Shown: piece after piece, positions 40,740 to 51,555 of the stretch
Layout of the letters: each line of letters begins with the position of its first letter
Position numbering within the stretch: the stretch's first letter is position 1
NCBI GenBank assembly: GCA_964035575.1
Contig: OZ037878.1
Location: 992,001 to 1,056,000, forward strand
DNA: 64,000 nt
Origin: Rhynchopus sp. YZ270_cl-10
Lineage: Eukaryota > Euglenozoa > Diplonemea > Diplonemida > Diplonemidae
Direction: 5' to 3'
The notes under the pieces: model-generated
Told to the model about the DNA's origin: nothing
Databases searched by the model: none
What the model saw: the letters and a program-made list of their open reading frames with translations, nothing else
Made by a program: the position numbers and the translations under genes

Positions 40740-41180
40740 CGGAGTTACTCCATGCAATGCTCATGGCGGTCGTCGTCGTCCAGTCTCGATTGGGCGGCGG
40801 CGGCGGCACTGGCTTCCTGGCTGCAGTCAACCCACGGTCGGGTGGGGGCGGCGGCGGGGGCTTGTTCTTCAGCGCCTTGTGAGGCGTCTTGACCTTCCCA
40901 CCGGTGGTGCACGTCATGGTGGGGGTCGCTGTTGTTGTGGCTCCTGCGGGGAAGCAGGCGCCGGGTGTCTCGTCTTCGGTGCAAGTCGCTGCTGCTGCTC
41001 GCACCAACATCGCAAGCGCTACGGCCCGCGGTGTCACGTCATGTGGCGGTTGCACCGCCGTTTCCTCTTCTGCCACCTCTATCGTGAGCTGCGAGATCAG
41101 CCCCGATAGAGTGCATGCAGCTGACACCAGGTCGGCCGCATCACTTTTTTTTACAGGGGACCAAGCTTTTTCCCAGATCG
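40740..41180 (-). other. GC-rich island, possible coding fragment on the minus strand
   Basis: An island of GC-rich sequence within AT-rich DNA. The reverse frame 41226-40729 encodes a Pro-rich stretch (NKPPPPPPPDRG, KPVPPPPPNRDW) and an Ala/Thr-rich part, 165 residues. No family is recognised. It may be a captured gene fragment inside a mobile element. If real it would be the only minus-strand gene. Confidence 0.25.
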
Positions 41181-41230
41181 TGATCATGATCTGGTTTTCA
41201 GGAATTTTGGAAAAAAAAAAAAACAAAAAA

Positions 41231-41672
41231 ACAAGTAATTGCTATCGGAAAAAAAACGGGGTGTGATGTGGAACTCCATCCTGTAGAAATAATCTACAAC
41301 ACGCCCAGCATTCTGCTCTTCTGCAGGTATGCTAACGCTCTTCGTACGCTGCCAGACCCACTGGGACGCCAGCATCTGAAACGTTCAAGAAGAGGGGGCT
41401 GTCCTCTTCGTCCAGCACCATCTGCTCGATAGCGTTGTTGGACGTCGGCTCGGCAGGCTCGGCGTGTTCCAGCTCGTTTTTGTCCACAGGCTCCCCACAT
41501 TGTCGTCGTCGTTGGAGCAGTGCGGAAGGAACACAGAATGCACAGACTACAACACATCGATCACACCAGGCACATCAGCACCTCCAGCAAATCGCCAGGA
41601 TGCTACGGTGGTTTCGAAAAGCGCGCGGAGTTTTCCACAGCACACCCCGCTTTTTTCTTAGCAATTACTTGT
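41231..41672. mobile_element. Small element with about 33-bp imperfect terminal inverted repeats
   Basis: The left end ACAAGTAATTGCTA..GG plus an A-run plus CGGGGTGTG is mirrored at the right end (41641-41672, CACACCCCGC, T-run, TAGCAATTACTTGT). It is 442 bp long and has no transposase. The interior has a short coding-like patch near 41330-41400 that I cannot assign. Confidence 0.65.
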
Positions 41673-41777
41673 CCTTGTTGTTATTGTTGTTTTCAACCAC
41701 CTTCCTTCAACCCTTGTAGGATCAGTTGGTATTTTTTTCGCGAAAACATGAAATTACACATTTCAAGAGAACAAATT

Positions 41778-42744
41778 AAAAAGGGTCCTTATTTGCATTT
41801 TTGGGCTCCGCCCGTGCAGTGGTGGGGTCAATCTCGAAAATTGGACAATTTTTTGACCACTTAAATTTTGAGAAATATGAGCCCGGTTCCTTATACGTGG
41901 GGCCCATTTTCAGCTAAAATTTTGTAACCCTCCAGAGGTCTCAAGGGATTCCCTTGAGAGCTAAGAGGATTCCCTTGAGAGCACCAAAAATTCCCGCGAG
42001 AGAATGTGCGTTTTGGTGACTGAAACCGGCCAAAAACTTTTTAAAACGGCCCACAACCTGGTTTCTGCGACTCGAAAAGCGTATTCGCATGCTTTTGGGC
42101 GTCCGTGGGTCACAAACGATGGTACCCATGTGGGCCGAAAAACATACGTGTTTGTACACAAAACACCACAAAAGCGCTTGTTTGCAGGCAGTTCGGGTAG
42201 AAAACGACCTCTTCGGGTCACAAAGCTACATCCCTCCCTCCCTTGGCCCTCGGGATTCCCTTTCGGGAGGTCAGGGCGCCCTCGGGCCTTCGGCCCTCGG
42301 GCTGCCCTGACCTCCCTCAAGGGATCCCTCGGGCTCTGGCGGGAGGGAGGGAAATAGCTATTCCTCAAAATCTGGTTTTGTAAAATTGACCCTTTCCCCC
42401 CCCCCCCACATCGATTTCAATACTATACCTTACTTCACCTACGGTTCCCCTTACAGGGGGGGTGAAGGAAGGTAAGTTGAAAAAAGGGTCCTTATTTGCA
42501 TTTTTGGGCTCCGCCCGTGCAGTGGTGGGGTCAATCTCGAAAATTGGACAATTTTTTGACCACTTAAATTTTGAGAAATATGAGCCCGGTTCCTTATACG
42601 TGGGGCCCATTTTCAGCTAAAATTTTCCTCAAAATCTGGTTTTGTAAAATTGACCCTTTCCCCCCCCCCCACATCGATTTCAATACTATACCTTACTTCA
42701 CCTACAGTTCCCCTTACAGGGGGGGTGAAGGAAGGTAAGTTGAA
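41778..42744. repeat. Duplicated block (A-C and A'-C'), the first copy split by an insertion
   Basis: Block A (41778-41923) equals A' (42481-42626), and block C (42363-42480) equals C' (42627-42744). In the second copy A' and C' are adjacent. In the first they are separated by 41924-42362. This shows an undisturbed site next to a filled site. Confidence 0.9.
41924..42362. mobile_element. 439-bp insertion with a strong GC hairpin
   Basis: Its limits are defined by the uninterrupted copy at 42481-42744. It contains a GC-rich hairpin (about 42265-42316, GAGGTCAGGGC arms around a GGCCTTCGGCC tip) and TTCCCTTGAGAG repeats near its left end. No clear target duplication beyond TT is seen. It is non-autonomous and its family is unknown. 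Confidence 0.75.
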
Positions 42745-43097
42745 AAGTGCTCGCACACGATCTGCAGATGTTCTACTCAATATTTTTTCAGATGAGTCAC
42801 CACCACGGTTCGCACGGATCGCGATCCGTCAATTGCGTTACTTTTCCGAGAAAAAAAAAAAAAAAAAAAAGTTGGGTGCGCACGGGGGTCGCGCTACGCG
42901 CCTACCGACTACCGTAGATTTTTGACGATTTTGCTCGGTACATTTTTCCTTATTAAAACCAGAGAATCTCATATTTCACAGTAAGGGTACTTCAGAGTGT
43001 TTTTGGACACACATGTGACCCCACCGTGGAGAGCAATCGGCTCGCACAATCAAAAGAAAGCAGAGAAAAGGGAAAAAGAAAAAAGACAAAAGTTGGG

Positions 43098-43116
43098 TAC
43101 CGTGCGCCTGCGGCGC
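43098..43116 (-). repeat. Dispersed 19-mer TACCGTGCGCCTGCGGCGC
   Basis: The same 19 bases occur in the opposite orientation at 7479-7497 and 49251-49269, each in AT-rich spacer. A partial form is at about 48661-48673. It contains the palindrome GCGCCGCAGGCGC apart from its centre. Confidence 0.85.
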
Positions 43117-43399
43117 TACTGTGTTCCCACTCAAAACACCACAATTTCATCTGAAGTTGGGTTTTCAAACCTGAAAATGACCCTTGTTTACGAGTATGGG
43201 TTCATATTTTGCAAAAATTTAAGTCAATAAAATTTTGTCCATTTTTCCAAAATGACCCCATCACTTTCTGCAATCGCACCGAATCGGACGATGCGATCGA
43301 CAAAAACGCCCAAAAATGCACCCCATACCCCCTTTTTTTTTTCGTGATCTGGACCCCAAAATTTTGGTCAAAATCACGTGATCTGGGAACATGCTTGCA

Positions 43400-43699
43400 G
43401 GGGACGGGGGGCGGTCCTCCACAGTCTAGGTTGGGTTCCGTCTCTCTTAAGGGAAGAACTTGCCGCAGCACACACCAAGCGCACCACAAAGGCAGGTCCA
43501 TCCAAAGCACCAGAAGTTGCAACTTGAAAAGTACAACACTAAAGTGCTTCATCTCTTCACAAAGACAGAGTTGTGGGAATTTGCGGCAGATTGTGCACCC
43601 CTTGACGACGAAGACACCGGTAAAATGAATAAGAAGCCTCTGGTCGCTATGCTGTCTCAGCGAGCAGTACAGGGATTCTGTAGGCATATTAGGGTATAA
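43400..43699 (+). pseudogene. Coding-like fragment, about 80-100 codons, family unknown
   Basis: The frame ending at 43699 reads LEKYNTKVLHLFTKTELWEF then AADCAPLDDEDTG, which has a balanced, globular composition unlike the surrounding DNA. A CTTGCAG acceptor-like site precedes it at 43391-43397. It could be an exon of a decayed gene or a mobile-element ORF. No function is claimed. Confidence 0.3.
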
Positions 43700-43849
43700 T
43701 TCCATGGGAAAAAGCGGGAAAAAACCCCAAAAAAAATTAGAAAAAAAGTGCCAAATAGTGATCAAAAGTGTGTTTTTCGGGGTTTTCGCGGGGTTTTACG
43801 AAAAAAAGTGGTTTTGGACAGCAAAAACGGCCGGGCGGACCCCCCTAGT

Positions 43850-44108
43850 CATACTTGGACCCCCATCTGGGGGAGCCCTTTTCCCCCATATTTTGAAAAA
43901 TTATGAGCCCAAAAAAAAAACTGTACCCCCATATTCCCCCATATTTCATAGATGGTAGTCTGGCAGAGTCTGGCAGACTTTTCAGATTTTCAAAAAAAAA
44001 ATCTGGAGTCTGCCAGACTTTTCGCCAGACTTTTTGTAGTCTGCCAGACTACCATCTATGATATTTCCCCCATATTTTAGGGCTCCCCCATATGGGGGTC
44101 CAAGTATG
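43850..44108. mobile_element. Foldback (MITE-like) element, about 259 bp
   Basis: The left arm CATACTTGGACCCCCAT..GGGGGAGCCC is mirrored at the right end (about 44080-44108). An inner pair of arms, CATAGATGGTAGTCTGGCAG and its complement, surrounds TCTGGCAGA repeats. Nearly the whole element can fold into one stem. There is no ORF. Confidence 0.8.
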
Positions 44109-44357
44109 CCTGGGGGTGGGGTGGGGAAAAGAAAAGTTGGGATATTTACGGAAAGACACCACTAAGCGGTGCACGAAAGGGGAGATGCCCTTGAGTATGA
44201 ACTAGGAGGAGGAGGGGGTGGAGGGAAGCAAAGACAACGGGGTGGGGGGAAAAGGAATGATCTTGCGCGGCAGGTGGGTTGCATGCGCTTCACATATCCA
44301 CAAACTTCGCCACATGGAAGCAATGCGCTGCCGTAGAGTCAAATTGACACGAACACC

Positions 44358-45041
44358 AACGTGCCCGACCCCGCAACCGTGCAGAAAGAAGGGTGCAGGC
44401 GGAAGCGTCTTCATGCAGACACAGAGCCCTCTGAGGAAAGGGAAGCAGGGTTCGCAGAGAGCAAGGGTTCGCCTGCGTGCAGCGAGGATGAAGGTGAGGA
44501 GGAACAGACGCCACGAGTGAAGAGGGACACCGCTGTTGTGCGTCCTGACAAGAGGGTTAAAAAGGGTTGAATGAACGTAGATTGAATTGGGTTTGCGGGT
44601 TTTGTCCGACTTTTTTCTTGTTCCCTCATGCGATGGTGGTGAAGACGTGTTGCGGTACATCTTTCAAGTTTTCTTTCTTTTCCCTGTTTTTTCAGTCGCA
44701 ACACAAAACAGACAAAACAAGACATTCCCACCTCCCTCGAGAGTTTATGCAGCGTTTTTACCACCTCCCTCCCCAACCTGAAAGAAGAAGGTATCATTTG
44801 ATTGAGGACAAGGTCCTCTGGCGGTCATTTGGGTAACTCCCTCACATCTGCCTGTCAACCTTGGGAAGAGACCTGTCTGTGCTGTTTCCAACTTCCATTT
44901 CCCCGAGACGTGATGACAAACCTTTTCAACGTTTCCTGTTAGCTTGATCGACTCTGATGACAAACATTACTCAGCTCACTCTGACACAATACAGCAGCAC
45001 ACCTCAGCAGAGACAGAGCACAAAACACAAAAACACAAAAA
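44358..45041 (+). pseudogene. Ubl-LRR 3' remnant (tail only) and 3' flank, leading into copy 6
   Basis: Homology to the family begins abruptly at AACGTGCCCGACC and covers only the last residues plus the basic tail (to 44570), then the 3' module. The Ubl and LRR parts are absent. In the tail, VRPDKRVKKG replaces VRPGKRVKKG. The flank then forms the leader of copy 6, as between copies 2 and 3. Confidence 0.85.
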
Positions 45042-46129
45042 ATGGATCTCACGATAAAGGATTTTGACGAGAAGGAACATGTGGTGGAGGTGGGTGTGGA
45101 TGATGCACTTGGACACCTGCGTCTGAAGGTGGCGTCTGCAGCAGGGTTGCAGGAAGACAGCTTTCAGATGACTTTCAGAGGGGAGGTGCTGCGTGAAGAG
45201 GAGGGCATCAAGGAGCTGAGTGCTGGGGACACGATTATGCTCATGAGGACAACAGCGACTGTGGACAAGTGTGCGTTAACGCGACTTGATCTTAGTGCTT
45301 TGTCGGTTGTCACCGAAATAGGGGATGGCTTCCTGTTCGATTGTCGACAGTTGACAGAGCTTGACCTCTCAGGGTTGTGCATTGTGACTGTGATAGGAGC
45401 TAACTTCATGAACCACGCCGATCGATTGGAGAGCATCAACCTGTCGGGGTTCGGCAGTGTCACTAAAATAGGCCAAGGCTTTCTTGCCTACTCTGCATGG
45501 CGAACGGTTGACCTCCCTGTGTTTCGACGCCTGACTGTGATCGAAGGGGCTTTTCTTAGCAGTTGCAAGAATTTGACGTCCGTGGACCTCTCGGGGTTGA
45601 GCAATGTCTCCAAAATAGGTCACAATTTTCTTTTCAACTGCTCGTCGTTGAAGAGAGTTTCTCTTTCGGGGCTGAGGAGTGTCGTTACCGTTGGGAAGTA
45701 CTTCTTTGGGGGTTGCTCGTGCTTGCAAGTTGTCGATGGCCTGTCTGCGTTGAGCGGGGTCAGACGTATTGGGGAGGGATTCTTCTTCTCCTGCTCAAGG
45801 TTAACAAGAATGGATGCCTCAGGGTTGAGCAAGGACGCTCTGGTTGTGAGGAGGTTGCTTGCGAAGAACCGACATATCGGACCAACACGATTCACGGTCT
45901 GAGATGCGAGACTGACAACGTGCCCGACCCCGCAACCGTGCAGAAAGAAGGGTGCAGGCGGAAGCGTCTTCATGCAGACACAGAGCCCTCTGAGGAAAGG
46001 GAAGCAGGGTTCGCAGAGAGCAAGGGTTCGCCTGCGTGCAGCGAGGATGAAGGTGAGGAGGAACAGACGCCACAAGTGAAGAGGGACACCGCTGTTGTGC
46101 GTCCTGGCAAGAGGGTTAAAAAGGGTTGA
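45042..46129 (+). pseudogene. Ubl-LRR family gene, copy 6, degraded (internal deletion and frameshift)
   Basis: The Ubl domain is intact, but the helical linker is almost all deleted: MRTT is followed directly by ATVDKCALTRLDLSA, so about 48 residues are missing in two blocks. Near 45870 one base is missing (GCGAAGAACC versus GCGAAAGAACC), so the first frame stops at 45902 after an unrelated ending, and the long-form tail continues in another frame to 46129. A 286-residue protein could still be made. The LRR frame also carries changes such as W for L in SAWRTVDLPVF. Confidence 0.8.
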
Positions 46130-46896
46130 ATGAACGTGGATTGAATTGGGTTTGTGGGTTTTCTCCGTCTTTTTTCTTGTTCCCTCATGCGATGGTGGTG
46201 AAGACGTGTTGCGGTACATCTTTCAAGTTTTCTTTCTTTTCCCCTGTTTTTCAGTCGCAACACAAAACAGACAAAACAAGACATTCCCACCTCCCTCGAG
46301 AGTTTATGCAGCGTTTTTACCACCTCCCTCCCCAACCTGAAAGAAGAAGGTATCATTTGATTGAGGACAAGGTCCTCTGGCGGTCATTTGGGTAACTCCC
46401 TCACATCTGCCTGTCAACCTTGGTAAGAGACCTGTCTGTGCTGTTTCCAACTTCCATTTCCCCGAGACGTGATGACAAACCTTTTCAACGTTTCCTGTTA
46501 GCTTGATCGACTCTGATGACAAACATTACTCAGCTCACTCTGACACAAAACAGCAGCACACCTCAGCACGAGAGGAGCAGACTCTAGGAAGTGCGGTGGT
46601 CCTCTTTGTGGCCAAACGTACGCCGAGCATCTGCGAGAGCTCCCTCCCTCCCTCCCTCCTCCGAACAGTTCCGCCGGATGATGACAAAACTTAATAATTT
46701 GGCAATTTGCGTATGAGGCAACAGCTGCTGATTACAACATTAAGAAGACGAGACTGACTTTCCCATGCACGGCTGAAGGTAGTTGCCTCGGCTGTTGGTC
46801 TGCATATTGCAGCTTCCGTTTCTATCTCTTTGTTTCTTGCTTGTCCACACCTTCTCCACGATAAACGCCACAGCACAAAACACAAAAACACAAAAA
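46130..46896 (+). repeat. Ubl-LRR 3' flank (copy 6) and 5' leader of copy 7
   Basis: The standard 3' module runs to about 46560, then the AGAGGAGCAGACTC block, a CTCCCTCC stretch, CCGAACAGTTCCGCC and the standard leader with GCATATTGCAG plus pyrimidine tract. This is the complete head-to-tail junction between two units. Confidence 0.85.
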
Positions 46897-48006
46897 ATGG
46901 ATCTCACGATAAAGGATTTTGACGAGAAGGAACATGTGGTGGAGGTGGGTGTGGATGATGCACTTGGACACCTGCGTCTGAAGGTGGCGTCTGCAGCAGG
47001 GTTGCAGGAAGACAGCTTTCAGATGACTTTCAGAGGGGAGGTGCTGCGTGAAGAGGAGGGCATCAAGGAGCTGAGTGCTGGGGACACGATTATGCTCATG
47101 AGGACAACGAAGTTTGATGCCATTGCAGCACTTCACGCATTGGGCGAGACAGACCTGACAAAACAGAGGTTGGCGACTGTGGAGGATCCGGACGTTGCGC
47201 GTTTGCTTTTGGAGGCGGAGGTTGCGACTGAGATTCCTGATGGCTTCTTCCGCAACAATGCGTTAACGCGACTTGACCTTAGTGCTGTGTCGGTCGTTAC
47301 AGAAATAGGGGATAGCTTCCTGCACAGTTGCCCACAGTTGACAGAGCTTGACCTTGCAGGGTTGTGCAATGTGACTGTGATAGGAGCTAACTTCATCAAC
47401 GGCGCCGTGGGATTGGAGAGCATCAACCTGTCGGGGTTCGGCAGTGTCACTAAAATGGGTAAAGGCTTTCTTGCCGGCTCTGCATTGCGAACGGTTGACC
47501 TCTCTGTGTTTCGCCGTGTGACTGTGATTGAGCGGAATTTTCTTTTCAACTGTCAGTATTTGACGTCCGTGGACCTTTCGGGGTTGAGCAATGTCACCAA
47601 AATAGGTGACCTCTTTCTTTTCCGCTGCACAGCGTTGAAGAGAGTTTGTCTTTCGGGGCTGAGGAGTGTCGTTTCCATCGGGACGAACTTCTTTGAGTAT
47701 TGCTACCGCTTGCAAGTCGTCGATGGCCTGTCTGCGTTGAGCGGGGTCAGGAGTATTGACAGGAGCTTCTTCTTCTCCTGCTCAGAGTTAAGAAGAATCG
47801 ATGCCTCAGGGTTGAGCAAGGACGCTCTGGTTGTGAGGAGGTTGCTTGAAGAAGAAGTGGGTTTGCCGACAAACGCGATTCACGGTCTGAGATGCGAGAC
47901 TGACAACGTGCCCGACCCCGCAACCGTGCAGAAAGAAGGGTGCAGGCGGAAGCGTCTTCATGCAGACACAGAGCCCTCTGAGGAAAGGGAAGCGATTCTC
48001 GAGTGA
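46897..48006 (+). CDS. Ubl-LRR family protein, copy 7 (tail cut short)
   Basis: The protein has 369 residues. It has the Ubl domain, linker and repeats of the family and enters the long-form tail (CRRKRLHADTEPSEEREA), but ends AILE after a breakpoint at about 47993. Beyond that point the sequence is unrelated. It keeps the first basic cluster but loses the PGKRVKKG end. Variable segments: GANFINGAVGLES, GTNFFEYCYRLQ. The usual 3' module is absent, so the transcript must end in foreign sequence. Confidence 0.85.
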   Translation: MDLTIKDFDEKEHVVEVGVDDALGHLRLKVASAAGLQEDSFQMTFRGEVLREEEGIKELSAGDTIMLMRTTKFDAIAALHALGETDLTKQRLATVEDPDVARLLLEAEVATEIPDGFFRNNALTRLDLSAVSVVTEIGDSFLHSCPQLTELDLAGLCNVTVIGANFINGAVGLESINLSGFGSVTKMGKGFLAGSALRTVDLSVFRRVTVIERNFLFNCQYLTSVDLSGLSNVTKIGDLFLFRCTALKRVCLSGLRSVVSIGTNFFEYCYRLQVVDGLSALSGVRSIDRSFFFSCSELRRIDASGLSKDALVVRRLLEEEVGLPTNAIHGLRCETDNVPDPATVQKEGCRRKRLHADTEPSEEREAILE

Positions 48007-48340
48007 AATAATGACCCATTATTTGTTGTTAATAAATAGCTATATTTGGTGTCTTCTGCGTAACCTGTTTCACTCTGTTTTGTTTTGTTTTATTTTGTTT
48101 CACCCTGTTTTAGTTTGTTTCACTCTGCTTCACTCTGTTTATTTGCTTTGCTTAGCGTTGTTCTTGTGTTGAACCTGTACACTCTGTTTCACTCTGTGGT
48201 CAGAGTACCACGCTCCAACCCTGGTTGCATGGGTCTGTTTTTTCACTAAAAAAGGTGCAACGGGAGCGGTGCGGCTCGGGTCGACTCATCTTATACTCCT
48301 ATTTTTGTTTGTGCAATCCCTTTCTGTTCTTTGCACTCAT

Positions 48341-48436
48341 GTGTCACCAAATGTTTTATCGGGAGCAGTGCGACTCGGGTCGACTGCGAGAGGTTGTTGG
48401 TAGTGTGCAGGTACAACCCGACACGCAACCTCTGAT
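48341..48436. repeat. Direct repeat, copy 1 (partner 48844-48938)
   Basis: Shared core: CACCAAATGTTTTATCGGGA, GCAGTGCGACTCGG, GAGAGGTTGTTGGT and GACACGCAACCTCTGAT. GAGAGGTTG and CAACCTCT can pair, so each copy can form a hairpin. A shorter relative of the first part lies near 48258-48290. Confidence 0.8.
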
Positions 48437-48843
48437 AGGACCGTGCGCCTGTTTTCGCGTCTTATGTCATCATATTTTTAGGTTTGTATCCCTTCTTGTT
48501 TCTTTGCACTCATGTGCAGTGTCTTATCCAGGAATCCAGATTTTAAGTTTGGGGGGGGTCAGTTTGTTTTTTTGCCCAAATTTTTTTTTCAGCATGACCA
48601 GGGAACATAGTGAACTGTATATATTTTTTTTTTGCGGAGCAAAAAAAACAAAAAAAAATGGCGCCGCAGGCGAAAATTTTTTTGGGTACGGTGTAAATGT
48701 ATAGCTTTTTACACCACGCCGAGGAAACACTTCAAACCCAGCTGAAAAAACTGACCCCCCCCCACCGGCCCAAATTTCCGGAGAAAATTTGGGGGGGGGT
48801 CACTGACCCCCCCCAACCGGCCCAAAAAATACACTGCTCATGT

Positions 48844-48938
48844 GTAATGTCACCAAATGTTTTATCGGGAGCAGTGCGACTCGGTCGACTGCGAGAGGTT
48901 GTTGGTGTGCAGGTACAACCTGACACGCAACCTCTGAT
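48844..48938. repeat. Direct repeat, copy 2 (partner 48341-48436)
   Basis: Nearly identical to copy 1, with small deletions (CTCGGTCGA for CTCGGGTCGA, GGTGTGCAG for GGTAGTGTGCAG). Confidence 0.8.
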
Positions 48939-49977
48939 GTGCTAACAACATGCAGATGCCACTTTCTCGTTTTCTTTTCTCCGTGGGGATGTTTCCAGGG
49001 GACATTACCAGTTTGGGCTTTTAAAAAAGCCGGTGTGAGCCAAAAAACCGAGGTAAGGCAATTTTTTCCTCCCCGCACATTTTTGACAGAGACCTCCACA
49101 ACTCTTTCCCCTCCTTGTCTGACCATATATGGCACCAAAACTTTTCTGGTGAAGCCACGGTGCGCAACATTTCAAAAATTGTGACATAAAATTGCACGCT
49201 TTAAAAGCCAAACTATGGCATAGGTAGGGTAGAGCTCGTAATTTTTAGCTGCGCCGCAGGCGCACGGTATGCTACCTTTTTATGAGAGTTGCGAATAAGT
49301 TGAAAATAAAGGAGTCTGACGAACTCGCCGGACCTCCGTCTTCTCCTCCGCACAGGGGGTGGCACCACTCCGAACGCAGAAAAATATTCTGCGAACCAGC
49401 GGCATCTCCTGCACGAAGTATCTTCTTGAAGTTGCAATGGTGAAGAAATTTATGTGGAAGTCATGACACCTTTTTTTGTCGACTCTTTTTCTCCTATTTC
49501 TTTTGATTTAACGGACCGATTGGTCTTTATGGTAGGGTCACATGCACATACGAAACCGCTGCAGATGTGGTTGTAGCCTTGTATGAGGAGTAAAATTCAG
49601 GGAAAAAAATTGAAAAATCCGCCTTTTTTTCTTTTTCTTTTTCTTTTTCTTCCAAAATCCCACACCGGCACACCGGCATACTAATGTCCCCTGGATGTTT
49701 ATCTCCCCCGGATACTTTGTGTTATTGACTTAGCGTTATTTGCCTTTATTGTTGTTTTAAAAGTCCCATTCCTGGGTCGCGATAGTTCGCGAACTTTCCT
49801 TTCAGTCAACGCAGGGAAAGAATAATCAACGATGTGATACAGGATATGGGTGGTTCAGTGATTACACAGAACCGACACCTTTGGGGTGTCTCAACCAAAA
49901 CCAAATTATTAAAAAAGAGACTATTTCTCCTTTAAGCTACGCTTGTAGGTATAAAACAGGGGGACCGCCACCTCACA

Positions 49978-50008
49978 AAGTTCTGTTGGTGATCAACAGA
50001 ACTTTTTG
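49978..50008. repeat. Recurrent hairpin, copy 2
   Basis: AAAGTTCTGTTG pairs with CAACAGAACTTT. Together with the following TTGAAAACGGGGAAAAAA it is an inverted copy of about 8262-8308. Confidence 0.75.
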
Positions 50009-50434
50009 AAAACGGGGAAAAAAAAAGAAGAAGGGGCTACGCAAGGTACTAGTACCGTTTTGCGAATGGTCAGTGAGGGAGGACAGGTCGATCTTGTTGC
50101 CTCTTCGGCTGCGAATCGCTTCCATGTGGCGTAGTTTGTGGACCATGTGAAGCGCTTGCGACCCACCTGTCGCGCAAGATCATTCCCTCCCCCCTACCCA
50201 CCACCCCCTTGTCTTTGCTTCCCCCCACCTCCCCTAGTTCATGCCCAAGGGCATCTTCCCTTTCGTGCACCGCTTAGTGGTGTCCTTCCATATTATCCCT
50301 ACTTTTCTTTGCCGCAGGGCACTTGTGCTTTCATCCGGATGGCTGGCATCGTACGTGGGTCAGTCGGAGGTGCCTGCATTAATAACTTCACTTTCTTTTC
50401 CCCACCCCCCACCCCTTTGCTTTAACTTTGCTTG

Positions 50435-50693
50435 CACGACGGTGAAGTCAATGACATGACATGTGCTTTTGACATGTGCTTTACATGAAAAATGACATGT
50501 ACGGTAACGTATACTGACCGTAAAAAGTATCAGTTTCTGTTGCCGTGCATGTAAAATGACATGTACCACATGTCATTTTACATGTGCTCACATGTCATTT
50601 GACATGTAAAATGACATGTGGCACATGTCACTTATTTTCACATGTCATTTTACATGTAAAAGCACATGTCATGTCATTGACTTCACCGTCGTG
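50435..50693. mobile_element. Foldback element with 36-bp perfect inverted ends and ACATGT repeats
   Basis: Bases 50435-50470 are the exact reverse complement of 50658-50693. The interior is a chain of TGACATGT and ACATGTCA words that extends the stem, interrupted by a unique centre near 50500-50540. There is no ORF. Ends read CACGACGGTGAAG. No clear target duplication is seen. Confidence 0.85.
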
Positions 50694-50762
50694 TGTACAT
50701 CCCGCCCCCCGTCCCCTATCAAAAAGGAAAAGACGACTATCACATCAGATAGCCGAATTAAA

Positions 50763-50890
50763 AAGAAAGTAAAGACGTGCTGCGGTACATCTTTCAATGT
50801 TTCTTTCTTTCCCCTGTTTTTTCAGTTGCAATACAAAACAGACAAAACAAGACATTTCCACCTCCCTCGAGAGTTTATGCAGCGTTTTGA
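50763..50890 (+). repeat. Orphan, diverged fragment of the Ubl-LRR 3' module
   Basis: It matches the GACGTG.TGCGGTACATCTTTC to GTTTATGCAGCG part of the module, including the TTTTTTCAG acceptor-like site, with more differences than between the other copies. No gene copy is attached. It is likely an older remnant. Confidence 0.75.
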
Positions 50891-51303
50891 TCACTTTGAT
50901 GGGTTTATTGCCATCAAAAACCGTACTTTCGCTATTGCACCTGACCTGAACTTTCCTCTCAGATGCCATCCTCAAAAATCGATATAGCAACACATGCTTG
51001 GGGTCCACCCTCCTCCCCCATATACCAAGCTACATTGCCAGAGGGCTTTTGCATTTCAAGTCAAATTTCATTTTTAACTCCCTTCTCGGATTCTGGGACT
51101 GGAGTTTGACTTCACAGCGTTACCACACTTGCCATTACACTTGAAGGCTGTCTTCTCTCACCACCCCACCCGCTCCTGCCTCTCTTCACTCTCCCTTCAT
51201 CCTCTCTCAGGGGGTCTTTGTTGACCTGCCAACCGAATGTCAACTGAAGTAAATGAAGCGGTGTTGCAACACCCAGCGATGGAGGGGGTAGGTGACGGGC
51301 GAG
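50891..51303. other. Spacer with a diverged dispersed repeat
   Basis: Bases about 51000-51065 resemble the right half of the repeat at 34363-34472. No gene is seen. Confidence 0.5.
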
Positions 51304-51555
51304 CTCCCTCCCTCCTCCGAACAGTTCCGCCGGATGATGACAAAACTTAATAATTTGGCAATTTGCGTATGAGGCAACAGCTGCTGATTACAACATTAAG
51401 AAGACGAGACTGACTTTCCCATGCACGGCTGAAGGTAGTTGCCTCGGCTGTTGGTCTGCATATTGCAGCTTCCGTTTTTATCTCTTTGTTTCTTGCTTGT
51501 CCACACCTTCTCCACGATAAACGCCACAGCACAAAACACAAAAGAACACAAAAAC
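51304..51555 (+). repeat. Ubl-LRR 5' leader (copy 8)
   Basis: CTCCCTCC, CCGAACAGTTCCGCC and the GCATATTGCAG plus pyrimidine leader, as before copy 7. Confidence 0.8.

Larger units (their letters stand above)
48007..49977. other. Spacer rich in short repeats, no gene seen
   Basis: Bases 48050-48200 repeat TTTCACTCTG-type units. Two direct repeats of about 95 bases stand at 48341-48436 and 48844-48938. The dispersed 19-mer lies at 49251-49269. Poly-C/poly-G runs occur near 48755-48800. No coding region can be supported. Confidence 0.6.

Noticed and set aside
46783-46896. Signal-peptide-like N-terminal extension of several Ubl-LRR copies
   Set aside because: The hydrophobic stretch is the translated pyrimidine tract of the leader. 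No ATG precedes it in frame, and in copy 5 it is out of frame.
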